Positions 1 through 5,317 of a DNA stretch of 9,040 bases are shown here, piece by piece. Origin of the DNA: an uncultured Erysipelotrichaceae bacterium (lineage in GTDB: Bacteria; Bacillota_I; Bacilli_A; Erysipelotrichales; Erysipelotrichaceae). The notes beneath the pieces are model-generated. The model was not told where the DNA came from and did no database searches. It saw only the letters and a program-made list of their open reading frames with translations. The stretch's first letter is position 1, and each line of letters opens with the position of its first letter. A program made the translations under genes and the position numbers. Where the stretch lies: assembly GCA_902796465.1 (NCBI GenBank), contig CADBPK010000178.1:1-9040 (forward strand), written 5' to 3'.

Positions 1-510
1 AGAGAGGAACGGGAGATCCGTGCCTATGCGTTTCTGGACAGGCTCGGCATCGAGTATGACCGGACGGACCATCCGGATATGCCGGCTTCGAGCATGGAGG
101 TCTGTGCCGAAGTGGACAGCATACTCGGTGTCCGCATCTGCAAGAACCTTTTCCTGTGCAACCGGCAGAAAACGGATTTTTACCTGCTGGTCATGCCGGG
201 AGACAAACCTTTCAAAACAAGGGAATTATCGAAACAGGTAAACTCCAGCAGGCTTTCCTTCGCAGATGAAGAGTACATGGTGCGCTTTCTGGATGTATAT
301 CCGGGAAGCGCCACGATCCTTGGACTGATCAATGATAAGGAGCACAGAGTCAGGCTCGTGATCGATGAGGATGTCTTCAAAGAGGAGATGTTCGGCTGTC
401 ACCCCTGTGTCAATACAAGTTCCGTTCGTTTCTGCACAAAGGAACTGACGGAAAAGATCCTGCCGGCCCTGGGTATCACGCCGGCAATCGTCAGACTGAC
501 GGGAGAATAA
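1..510 (+). CDS. YbaK/ProX-family aminoacyl-tRNA deacylase, 5' end cut by window
   Basis: The frame is open from base 1 to a TAA at 508-510, giving 169 codons. Members of this family are about 160-170 residues, so probably only the first few residues are missing; the ATG at 79 is internal, because the sequence before it (EIRAYAFLDRLGIEYDRTDH) already looks like the family N-terminus. Visible hallmarks of the YbaK/ProX fold are the lysine-containing KNLFL strand (AAG at 142-144, the conserved Lys of the editing pocket), the LVMPGDK strand, the GLINDKEHRV segment, and the signature GCHPCVNTSSV (His codon at 400-402). Known family role: free-standing, cytosolic hydrolysis of mischarged tRNA, typically Ala-tRNA(Pro) for ProX/ProXp-ala and Cys-tRNA(Pro) for YbaK. 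The substrate cannot be decided here; the resemblance is closer to the ProX/PrdX branch. It is followed by a strong terminator, so it ends its transcription unit. Confidence 0.88.
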   Translation, partial: REEREIRAYAFLDRLGIEYDRTDHPDMPASSMEVCAEVDSILGVRICKNLFLCNRQKTDFYLLVMPGDKPFKTRELSKQVNSSRLSFADEEYMVRFLDVYPGSATILGLINDKEHRVRLVIDEDVFKEEMFGCHPCVNTSSVRFCTKELTEKILPALGITPAIVRLTGE

Positions 511-563
511 AAGATTCCTGTTTATTGGGTGCAGCTTTAGGGATGAATAACCCTGATAAATTC

Positions 564-604
564 GGCGCAGTCGTGAAAGCGGCTGCGCCTTTTCCTTTTT
601 TTTT
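564..604 (+). terminator. Intrinsic terminator after the tRNA-editing gene
   Basis: Arms 564-574 and 579-589 form an 11-bp stem (GGCGCAG pairs with CTGCGCC, followed inward by U-G, C-G, G-C and U-G pairs) capped by a GAAA tetraloop at 575-578. A T-rich run follows at 590-604, broken by CC at 594-595. The stem begins 53 bp after the TAA. This is a textbook Rho-independent terminator, and it separates the housekeeping gene from the insert downstream. Confidence 0.93.
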
Positions 605-776
605 GCTCCAAGGCGGTTTCAATATTCATGATTCTCATCATGCAGTAGAGACGTTCCCGGCTCCTGTAAGAAGAACAAGGCAACAACTTTTTAATGTTAG
701 AGACTCAGGCTTGATCTGAGTACTGCTTCGAAGTTTAGGAACAATTCTTTCTCCGGAAGCAAAAACACATTCTCAC
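605..776. other. Non-coding spacer before the repressor-peptidase gene
   Basis: The gene-free stretch 511-829 holds a terminator at its left end and a promoter with operator at its right end. Between them I see no gene. The only structure is a small hairpin, ACTCAG (703-708) and CTGAGT (716-721) around a 7-nt loop, and an 8-bp palindrome CTTCGAAG (726-733). Neither is followed by a U-tract. This could be the left flank of an inserted segment, but I found no target-site duplication or integrase remnant. Confidence 0.5.
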
Positions 777-815
777 CTGTTTACATTTCTTAAAAAAGAT
801 GTATAAAGTAAACAG
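777..815. promoter_or_regulatory. Inverted-repeat operator framing the repressor promoter
   Basis: CTGTTTAC at 777-784 and GTAAACAG at 808-815 are a perfect 8-bp inverted repeat separated by 23 bp, with half-site centres 31 bp apart (about three helical turns). The left arm overlaps the predicted -35 hexamer, and the right arm starts at the base after the -10 hexamer and reaches the expected transcription start. A dimeric XRE repressor bound here would block RNA polymerase. The adjacent gene encodes exactly such an HTH protein, so autoregulation is the natural inference. The repeat is seen directly; binding is not proven. Confidence 0.65.
780..807 (+). promoter_or_regulatory. Sigma-A type promoter of the repressor-peptidase/PIN unit
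   Basis: TTTACA (780-785; 5 of 6 to TTGACA), a 16-bp spacer, and TATAAA (802-807; 5 of 6 to TATAAT). Transcription would start near 814, leaving a leader of about 16 nt that contains the strong ribosome site AGAAGGAGG (814-822), 7 nt before the ATG at 830. Confidence 0.7.
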
Positions 816-829
816 AAGGAGGCGAAATC

Positions 830-1870
830 ATGTTTAGCAAAAATTTGAAGTTTTACCGGCTTCGTAAACATATGAGCAAGAAGGAACTTGCTGAAAGAGC
901 TAATGTGACTTCTATGGCAATCACGAATTATGAAAAGGGTGACAGAAAACCGAACATGGAAATTCTTCGGTCGCTGGCTTCTGCCTTGGAAGTTCGCGTT
1001 TCTGATTTCCTGGCTGTTCGAAATGAGAATATTGTTTTTATGCATGGTGAGTTTCGGAAGAATTCCTCTCTTTCAAATACTCAGCAGGAATATATACGCG
1101 AGTGTGTTGAGGAATATTTCAGCCGGTTCATGACCGCTGTAGAAGTACTCGGCGGCGATGTGCTTCCTGATGCTCCGGTTTGCCATATGATCCCGCTTTC
1201 GCAAGATCCGGAAATAAACGCCTGTGCACTTAGAGAACATCTCGGTTTTGCTCAGGATGGTCCTATAGAGGATCTGATTGGCAAACTGGAAAATAAAGGT
1301 ATTCTCATATATGAATGCAGCATTGAAAATGATCAGTTTTCAGGAATGAATGGTTTTGTAAACAGTCGGCCGTTCATTGTTCTGAATCCTCAAATGTCTC
1401 CTGAACGGAATCGTTCGACGATTGTTCATGAGCTTGCACATCTGATGTTCGTATGGCCGGAAAGTATGGATGACAAGGAAATCGAGAAAATGGCGACTGC
1501 TATTGGGGGGGCATTCCTGTTTCCGGAATCCGATGCTAAACGCGAACTTGGAATCCGCAGATCTGCAATTACCAGAGATATGGTTCTTGTAGCTGTTGAA
1601 TATGGCATCTCTATGATGCTGTTGACGAAAAGAGCGGAGTTAAACCATATTATTACTGCTTCGGCAGCAAAAGATTTCTATATCAAAGCCTCGAAAGCAG
1701 GTTGGAGGACTAACGAACCGTCACGAATTGAAAAGGAAAAACCTGTGCTGTTTGAGCAGCTGGTTTATCGCGCTGTGAATGAAAAAGAAATTAGTGTTCA
1801 GCGGGGTGCAGAATTACTTAAAATTCCTTATAATAACGTCCTTTCCATGCTTTGCTATAACGAGGTGTAG
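830..1870 (+). CDS. XRE-family HTH regulator fused to ImmA/IrrE zinc peptidase domain
   Basis: 346 residues, starting at an ATG behind a near-perfect ribosome site. Residues about 5-62 are an XRE/Cro-type helix-turn-helix (SKKELAERANVTSMAITNYEKG, split over residues 16-37). The middle of the protein is an ImmA/IrrE (COG2856) peptidase: HELAH at residues 200-204 supplies two zinc ligands and the catalytic Glu201, and Glu219 in IEKMATA sits where the third ligand is expected, ahead of the family FLFPES strand. The C-terminus ends with a short helical segment (about 317-346) usual for the family. Family knowledge: ImmA cleaves a phage-type repressor and IrrE cleaves DdrO; fused HTH-peptidase forms serve as regulators or antitoxins beside toxin genes. 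A PIN-type gene follows 3 bp later with its ribosome site inside this gene's end, so the two form an operon. Base composition is visibly AT-richer than mutS or uvrA, suggesting transfer. The domain call is secure; the target of the peptidase is unknown. Confidence 0.9.
   Translation: MFSKNLKFYRLRKHMSKKELAERANVTSMAITNYEKGDRKPNMEILRSLASALEVRVSDFLAVRNENIVFMHGEFRKNSSLSNTQQEYIRECVEEYFSRFMTAVEVLGGDVLPDAPVCHMIPLSQDPEINACALREHLGFAQDGPIEDLIGKLENKGILIYECSIENDQFSGMNGFVNSRPFIVLNPQMSPERNRSTIVHELAHLMFVWPESMDDKEIEKMATAIGGAFLFPESDAKRELGIRRSAITRDMVLVAVEYGISMMLLTKRAELNHIITASAAKDFYIKASKAGWRTNEPSRIEKEKPVLFEQLVYRAVNEKEISVQRGAELLKIPYNNVLSMLCYNEV
1862..1867 (+). promoter_or_regulatory. Ribosome site that fixes the PIN gene start at 1874
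   Basis: GAGGTG lies inside the last codons of the peptidase gene, 6 nt before ATG 1874-1876. The later ATG at 1967 has no comparable purine-rich site just upstream. This supports 1874 as the ancestral start, with translation coupled to the upstream gene. Confidence 0.6.
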
Positions 1871-1873
1871 CAT

Positions 1874-2392
1874 ATGCAGTTTATCAGCAGTGATACAAAT
1901 TTTTGAATAGATTTTGTAACAATCAAAAAAACGGAAGTACCTTTTCGGTTACCCTATACATACATAATGAGCCACGATGCTGTTGACGAAGAATTGCTTT
2001 TTCCTCCAGGTCTTGGGCAGGAGTTGATTTCGTATGGACTTGTTCCTGTTGAAATAAGCATCGAAGAATTCTTCCTCGCTGAGCAATATGGGTATACCTA
2101 TAAGAAGCTTACGATCCATGATCGCGTTGCATTGGCGATTGCAAAAAACAGACAGATTACACTTCTGACAGGAGACAGGGCTCTTAGAAAAGCAGCACAA
2201 TGTGAAGGGGTGCATTTCATAGGGACGCTGGGTATATTGGATCAATTGTGGAATCAGCAGCGGATAACCGTTGACGAGTTAAAAATCTGCCTCCAAAGAC
2301 TTCTGGATAATAATGGCGGAGCGGTGCGTTTACCGGAATCAGAAATCCTTTCACGGCTTGAACAACTAAGGGAAGCAGAAGGAAAGGAGTAG
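1874..2392 (+). pseudogene. PIN-fold (VapC/DUF3368-like) toxin gene interrupted by in-frame TGA at codon 11
   Basis: From ATG 1874 the frame reads MQFISSDTNF, then TGA (1904-1906), then IDFVTIKKTEVPFRLPYTYI, and continues without another stop to TAG 2390-2392 (172 residues counting the stop position as one). SSDTNF-x-IDF is the typical first strand of a PIN nuclease, with the first metal-binding Asp at residue 7 and an aromatic, usually Trp, expected at the TGA. Other candidate acidic residues are Glu39/Glu40, Asp83 in HDRVALAIAK and Asp101 in LLTGDRALRKAA; the ending VHFIGTLGILDQL is common in PIN/DUF3368 proteins. PIN toxins cut RNA, often tRNA or rRNA. As it stands, only a 141-residue product from ATG 1967 would be made, lacking strand 1 and Asp7, and probably inactive. 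A one-base TGG-to-TGA change explains it; UGA read-through is the alternative. It sits 3 bp behind its putative antitoxin and ends just before a terminator. Confidence 0.75.
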
Positions 2393-2397
2393 TAAAT

Positions 2398-2437
2398 CGG
2401 CTGCACAAGAGGAATTCTGCTCTTGCGCGGCCGTTTT
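2398..2437 (+). terminator. Intrinsic terminator after the PIN gene
   Basis: Arms 2398-2411 (CGGCTGCACAAGAG) and 2420-2433 (CTCTTGCGCGGCCG) pair over 14 positions with one G-U wobble and one A-C mismatch, around an 8-nt loop, followed by TTTTC. It starts 5 bp after the PIN stop codon and marks the end of the two-gene unit. Confidence 0.85.
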
Positions 2438-2560
2438 CTGTTATCTCCCCGAAGAACATCAGTTCAAATTTGCTTCATTTTCGAAAGTCCTGATTTGGAC
2501 TATCTTTATACCGCTTCATTTCCTTTGAGAGCATGGAACTGTTACGGATAAGCTGAAGAC

Positions 2561-2588
2561 TGTTATGATGAGAGTATAAGGGAAAGGA
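2561..2588 (+). promoter_or_regulatory. Extended -10 promoter and ribosome site of the GH3 gene
   Basis: TGTTATGAT at 2561-2569 fits an extended -10 element (TGn followed by TATGAT). No convincing -35 hexamer is visible at the right distance. The purine-rich ribosome site GGAAAGGA (2581-2588) lies 10 nt before ATG 2599. The promoter call is moderate to weak; the ribosome site is good. A short inverted repeat AGTCC/GGACT lies upstream at 2486-2501. Confidence 0.45.
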
Positions 2589-2598
2589 ATCATCGGTT

Positions 2599-3978
2599 AT
2601 GCGGACGAATGCGGTTTTACAGGATACGGTATCGGAACGGGAGCGCAGAAATCAGGCGCTTGCCTTTGAACTGGCAGCGGAAAGCATCGTACTGCTGGAA
2701 AATGACGGGGCACTGCCTTTACAGCCATGTACAGCAGCGCTGTTCGGCGCGGGTGCAGCGTATACCATCCAGGGAGGCAGCGGCAGCGGTGAGGTCAATG
2801 TCCGGCACGCTGTAAATGTACTGGAAGGACTGGAGAACGCCGGCTTCACGGTCACGACCAAAGACTGGATCACGAAATATGACAGATTGTGGAAAGAAGG
2901 AAAAGAAGCGTATATCCGGGCATTCCGGAAAAAGCTCCTTCGTTTCAATGTGGATCTAACGACTGAACTGATGACTGCCGAATACAGGTATCCTTCAGGT
3001 GGCCTGATCACAGAAGAAGAGATCTATAACAGCGATACCGATACCTGTATCTATGTCGTTTCCCGGCAGTCCGGGGAAGGCTATGACCGGAAAGATGAGG
3101 CGGGAAGTTTCCGCATGACGGATACGGAAATTGAAAACATCCGGATCTGCGCAGATGCATATGCCAGGTTCATCCTGGTACTGAATGCCGGCGCAGTGCT
3201 GGATCTTTCCCCGCTGGCGGAGATCTCCGGCATAAATGCGCTCGTTTACATGAACCAGCTCGGGATGGAAGGTGGCAATGCACTGGCAGCGGTATTGACC
3301 GGAAGCCGTGTTCCCTACGGGAAACTGGCTGTCACCTGGGCACGCAGATATGCGGATTATCCGTTTACAGATACATTCGGCCACAGGGAACACACCCGTT
3401 ATAAAGAAGGCATTTATGTGGGATACCGGTGGTTTGACAGTTTCCTGAAAAAACCGCTCTATCCGTTTGGTTACGGTCTTGGTTATACGCAGTTCAAATT
3501 GGAAACAACAGATGTTTCAGCAGAAAAAGATATGGTCCGGGTGTCGGTGAATGTGACAAACACCGGTGAAACATATAAAGGAAAAGAAGTTGTCCAGGTC
3601 TATGTCAGCTGTCCGCAGGACGGTGAGGCAAAGGAATACCAGCGTCTTGCGGCTTTTGCGAAAACAAAAGAACTGGCACCGGGAGAGTCGGAGGAGCTGG
3701 TTCTCTGTTTCCCGCTGTCCGGACTGTCCTCTTACAGCGAAGAAAAAGCGGAGACTTACCTGGAGGCAGGTGCGTATATCGTACGGGTCGGAACATCGTC
3801 AAAAGAGACAACTCCGGCGGCGAAACTGGTATCGGCAAAGCGTATCGTGCTGAGCCGTCACCGGAATCTCTGCGTCCGGAAACACCGGTATGTGAACTGC
3901 ATAAAAACAAGGTCACACCGGAAAACATACCGGATACGATACCGGTTATTCCGGTCGATCCGGATATTGAAACGATGA
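2599..3978 (+). CDS. GH3 beta-glycosidase, first half (C-domain plus FnIII-like domain); frameshifted
   Basis: This is the front part of a circularly permuted family 3 glycoside hydrolase, in which the domain normally at the C-terminus comes first. Visible segments: the AAESIVLLENDGALPL opening of the GH3 alpha/beta sandwich (about residues 26-41), the glycine-rich QGGSGSGEVN loop (58-67), the SGEGYDR motif with candidate acid/base Glu160, the VLNAGAVLDLSPL strand (from 194), PYGKLAVTWA (from 239) and PFGYGLGYTQF (from 289). A fibronectin-III-like domain follows (about 312-410) with NVTNTGE and GKEVVQVYV. Native sequence stops near residue 415-420; the last 40 or so residues, rich in Arg and His, are out of frame and the TGA at 3976-3978 is not the natural stop. 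No signal peptide is seen, so a cytosolic enzyme is expected. The family cleaves beta-linked oligosaccharides such as beta-glucosides; the exact sugar cannot be read from sequence. A restored gene 2599-5024 would give about 808 residues, a normal length for this type. Confidence 0.85.
   Translation: MRTNAVLQDTVSERERRNQALAFELAAESIVLLENDGALPLQPCTAALFGAGAAYTIQGGSGSGEVNVRHAVNVLEGLENAGFTVTTKDWITKYDRLWKEGKEAYIRAFRKKLLRFNVDLTTELMTAEYRYPSGGLITEEEIYNSDTDTCIYVVSRQSGEGYDRKDEAGSFRMTDTEIENIRICADAYARFILVLNAGAVLDLSPLAEISGINALVYMNQLGMEGGNALAAVLTGSRVPYGKLAVTWARRYADYPFTDTFGHREHTRYKEGIYVGYRWFDSFLKKPLYPFGYGLGYTQFKLETTDVSAEKDMVRVSVNVTNTGETYKGKEVVQVYVSCPQDGEAKEYQRLAAFAKTKELAPGESEELVLCFPLSGLSSYSEEKAETYLEAGAYIVRVGTSSKETTPAAKLVSAKRIVLSRHRNLCVRKHRYVNCIKTRSHRKTYRIRYRLFRSIRILKR
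3830..3890 (+). other. Frameshift zone inside the GH3 gene
   Basis: The upstream frame gives plausible protein as far as KLVSAKRIVLS (to about 3855). The frame one base back gives plausible linker from about 3860 onward (PESLRPETPVCELHKNKV) and runs into the catalytic half. The net change equals loss of one base: 2599-5024 is 2426 bp, one short of a multiple of three. There is no homopolymer of four or more in the zone and no canonical X_XXY_YYZ slippery heptamer in frame, so a deletion mutation or an assembly error is favoured over programmed shifting. The exact base cannot be fixed without a homologue. Confidence 0.75.
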
Positions 3979-5024
3979 TCTATACCTATACACCGCGGAA
4001 GGACAGGATCCCTGCCCGCACGGAACAGGTACTTTACAGCCTGTCTGTGCAGGAAATGCTGAGATTCTGCGCTGGTACGGGTCTTTTCGGGCAGAATAAG
4101 GGGTTCTGTGTGCCCGGGGCAGTGGGACATACGTCTGCCGCGTTTCTGGACCGGGGCATCCCCAACCGGGAACTCTGCGACGGACCTGCAGGTCTGCGGA
4201 TCCAGCGCCGTTCCACGATAAATAAAAAAGGCCGGATCAAAGCAGTTGACCAGGCGATCTCTTTATATGAATTCCTGCCGGAGCGTCTCACCGGGATGCT
4301 TCTGGGGAATCCGGAAAAGGAAACGGTGCTGTATCAGTTCGTGACAGGTTTTCCTGTGGCTGCGGCGATTGCCCAGAGCTGGAACACTGCACTGGCTGAA
4401 GAGATGGGCAGGGCGCTCAGTGAGGAAATGACGGAATACGGGGTCACATGGTGGCTGGCACCGGCACTGAATATCGTGCGGAACCCGCTCTGCGGACGTA
4501 ATTTTGAGTATTACAGTGAAGACCCGCTTCTCTCCGGAAAGTTCGCAGCAGCCGTGACGAGAGGCATGCAGGAGAAACCGGGATGTTTTGTGACGATCAA
4601 ACATTTTGCGGCGAACAACCAGGAGGAAAACCGGATGTACAACTCTTCAGATGTTGATGAGAGAACACTCCGGGAAATCTATCTGAAAGGTTTTGAGATC
4701 GCTGTGCGGGAAGGAGAACCGAAGGCGGTCATGTCTGCCTACAACAAGATCAATGATGTATACTGCGCAAATAACAGGGAATTATGTACGGATATTCTGA
4801 GAAGTGAATGGGGGTTTGAGGGACTCGTGATGACGGACTGGCTTTCCACAGGGAAAGACCGGGCGGATGAGGCGGAATGCCTGAATGCCGGCGTCGATCT
4901 CATCATGCCGGGCGGGATCATGGCAGTGAGTGCCCTGCGGAACGCTTACCGGAAAGGGCAGCTCCGCAAGGAGACGGTCTGCCGGAGCTGCGCCAGGGTG
5001 CTGGAACAGATCCTCGCGGAATAA
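3975..5024 (+). CDS. GH3 beta-glycosidase, second half (catalytic TIM-barrel domain)
   Basis: This part holds the GH3 N-type (beta/alpha)8 catalytic domain, here placed last. Numbered from ATG 3975, visible family motifs are DGPAGLR (from residue 69), APALNIVRNPLCGRNFEYYSED split across the mid-barrel, the substrate-binding KHFAANN (209-215), the SSDVDERTLREIYL segment, MSAYNKIN, and VMTDW, in which Asp288 (codon 4836-4838) is the expected nucleophile. The TAA stop at 5022-5024 is natural. The native frame continues upstream of 3975 into the linker HKNKVTPENIP, so the ATG is probably not the ancestral start. However, ATG 3975-3977 overlaps the first half's out-of-frame TGA as ATGA, which could allow a terminating ribosome to restart and make the two halves as separate chains. 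No ribosome site is seen before 3975. Domain identity is certain; whether any active enzyme is formed is not. Confidence 0.85.
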   Translation: MIYTYTPRKDRIPARTEQVLYSLSVQEMLRFCAGTGLFGQNKGFCVPGAVGHTSAAFLDRGIPNRELCDGPAGLRIQRRSTINKKGRIKAVDQAISLYEFLPERLTGMLLGNPEKETVLYQFVTGFPVAAAIAQSWNTALAEEMGRALSEEMTEYGVTWWLAPALNIVRNPLCGRNFEYYSEDPLLSGKFAAAVTRGMQEKPGCFVTIKHFAANNQEENRMYNSSDVDERTLREIYLKGFEIAVREGEPKAVMSAYNKINDVYCANNRELCTDILRSEWGFEGLVMTDWLSTGKDRADEAECLNAGVDLIMPGGIMAVSALRNAYRKGQLRKETVCRSCARVLEQILAE

Positions 5025-5211
5025 CGCAAAAAAAGAAAACTCCCGACGGGAAAGGTATCGGAAGCGTTCTCCAGAAATTGAAGACTGCCCGGAAGGTTCC
5101 AGACTAATCTGGCGTCAGAGGGGGACTCTAGTGCCAATGAAAAATAGGACAATCTTCGCTATTACAAATATACTGTACACCTGTTCATAAAATATTACAG
5201 GTCCGAAAACG
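5025..5211. other. Spacer between GH3 gene and mutS: hairpins, no gene
   Basis: No convincing coding sequence. Visible structures are a 5-bp hairpin CCAGA/TCTGG (5099-5112), an imperfect 10-position hairpin with arms 5111-5120 and 5126-5135 (outer GGC/GCC, inner AGAG/CTCT), and an inverted repeat ACCTGT (5179-5184) / ACAGGT (5197-5202). A possible promoter, AGGACA (5146-5151), 17-bp spacer, TATACT (5169-5174), would direct a short transcript into the terminator at 5212. None of these is strong alone. Confidence 0.35.
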
Positions 5212-5240
5212 AAAAAACGTTCTTAGATGGAACGTTTTTT
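5212..5240. terminator. Perfect bidirectional intrinsic terminator
   Basis: AAAAAACGTTC (5212-5222) and GAACGTTTTTT (5230-5240) are exact reverse complements around a 7-nt loop. The A-run and T-run at the two ends let it terminate transcription from either side. It closes the GH3 unit (187 bp after its stop) and insulates mutS from upstream reading. Confidence 0.88.
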
Positions 5241-5298
5241 AAAATTCGTTCCACCGTGTATACAGAGATCTAATGTTCTGCTGAGAAATACGGCAATA

Positions 5299-5307
5299 TG
5301 CTATAAT
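5299..5307 (+). promoter_or_regulatory. Extended -10 promoter of mutS, predicting a leaderless mRNA
   Basis: TGCTATAAT at 5299-5307 is a perfect extended -10 element (TGn plus consensus TATAAT). The -35 position (about 5279-5284, TGCTGA) does not match consensus, which is common for extended -10 promoters. The expected start point near 5313-5315 is only 3-5 nt before ATG 5318. Confidence 0.7.
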
Positions 5308-5317
5308 ATACAGGCTT

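Noticed and set aside
525..719. Short + strand reading frame after the tRNA-editing gene
   Set aside because: It runs straight through the GAAA-loop terminator, has no ribosome site, and its product resembles no family I recognise.
1904..1906. Selenocysteine at the in-frame TGA of the PIN gene
   Set aside because: The position is expected to be aromatic, PIN nucleases do not use selenocysteine, and no bacterial SECIS-like stem with a GU-rich apical loop is evident just downstream.
3826..3890. Programmed -1 ribosomal frameshifting in the GH3 gene
   Set aside because: No in-frame X_XXY_YYZ heptamer or downstream pseudoknot is apparent. A weak A_AAG at 3837-3840 is not enough, and GH3 enzymes are not known to use frameshifting.
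5212..5240. Riboswitch or T-box leader before mutS
   Set aside because: No T-box motif, specifier stem or known aptamer core is visible, and the terminator lies upstream of the apparent mutS promoter rather than in its leader.
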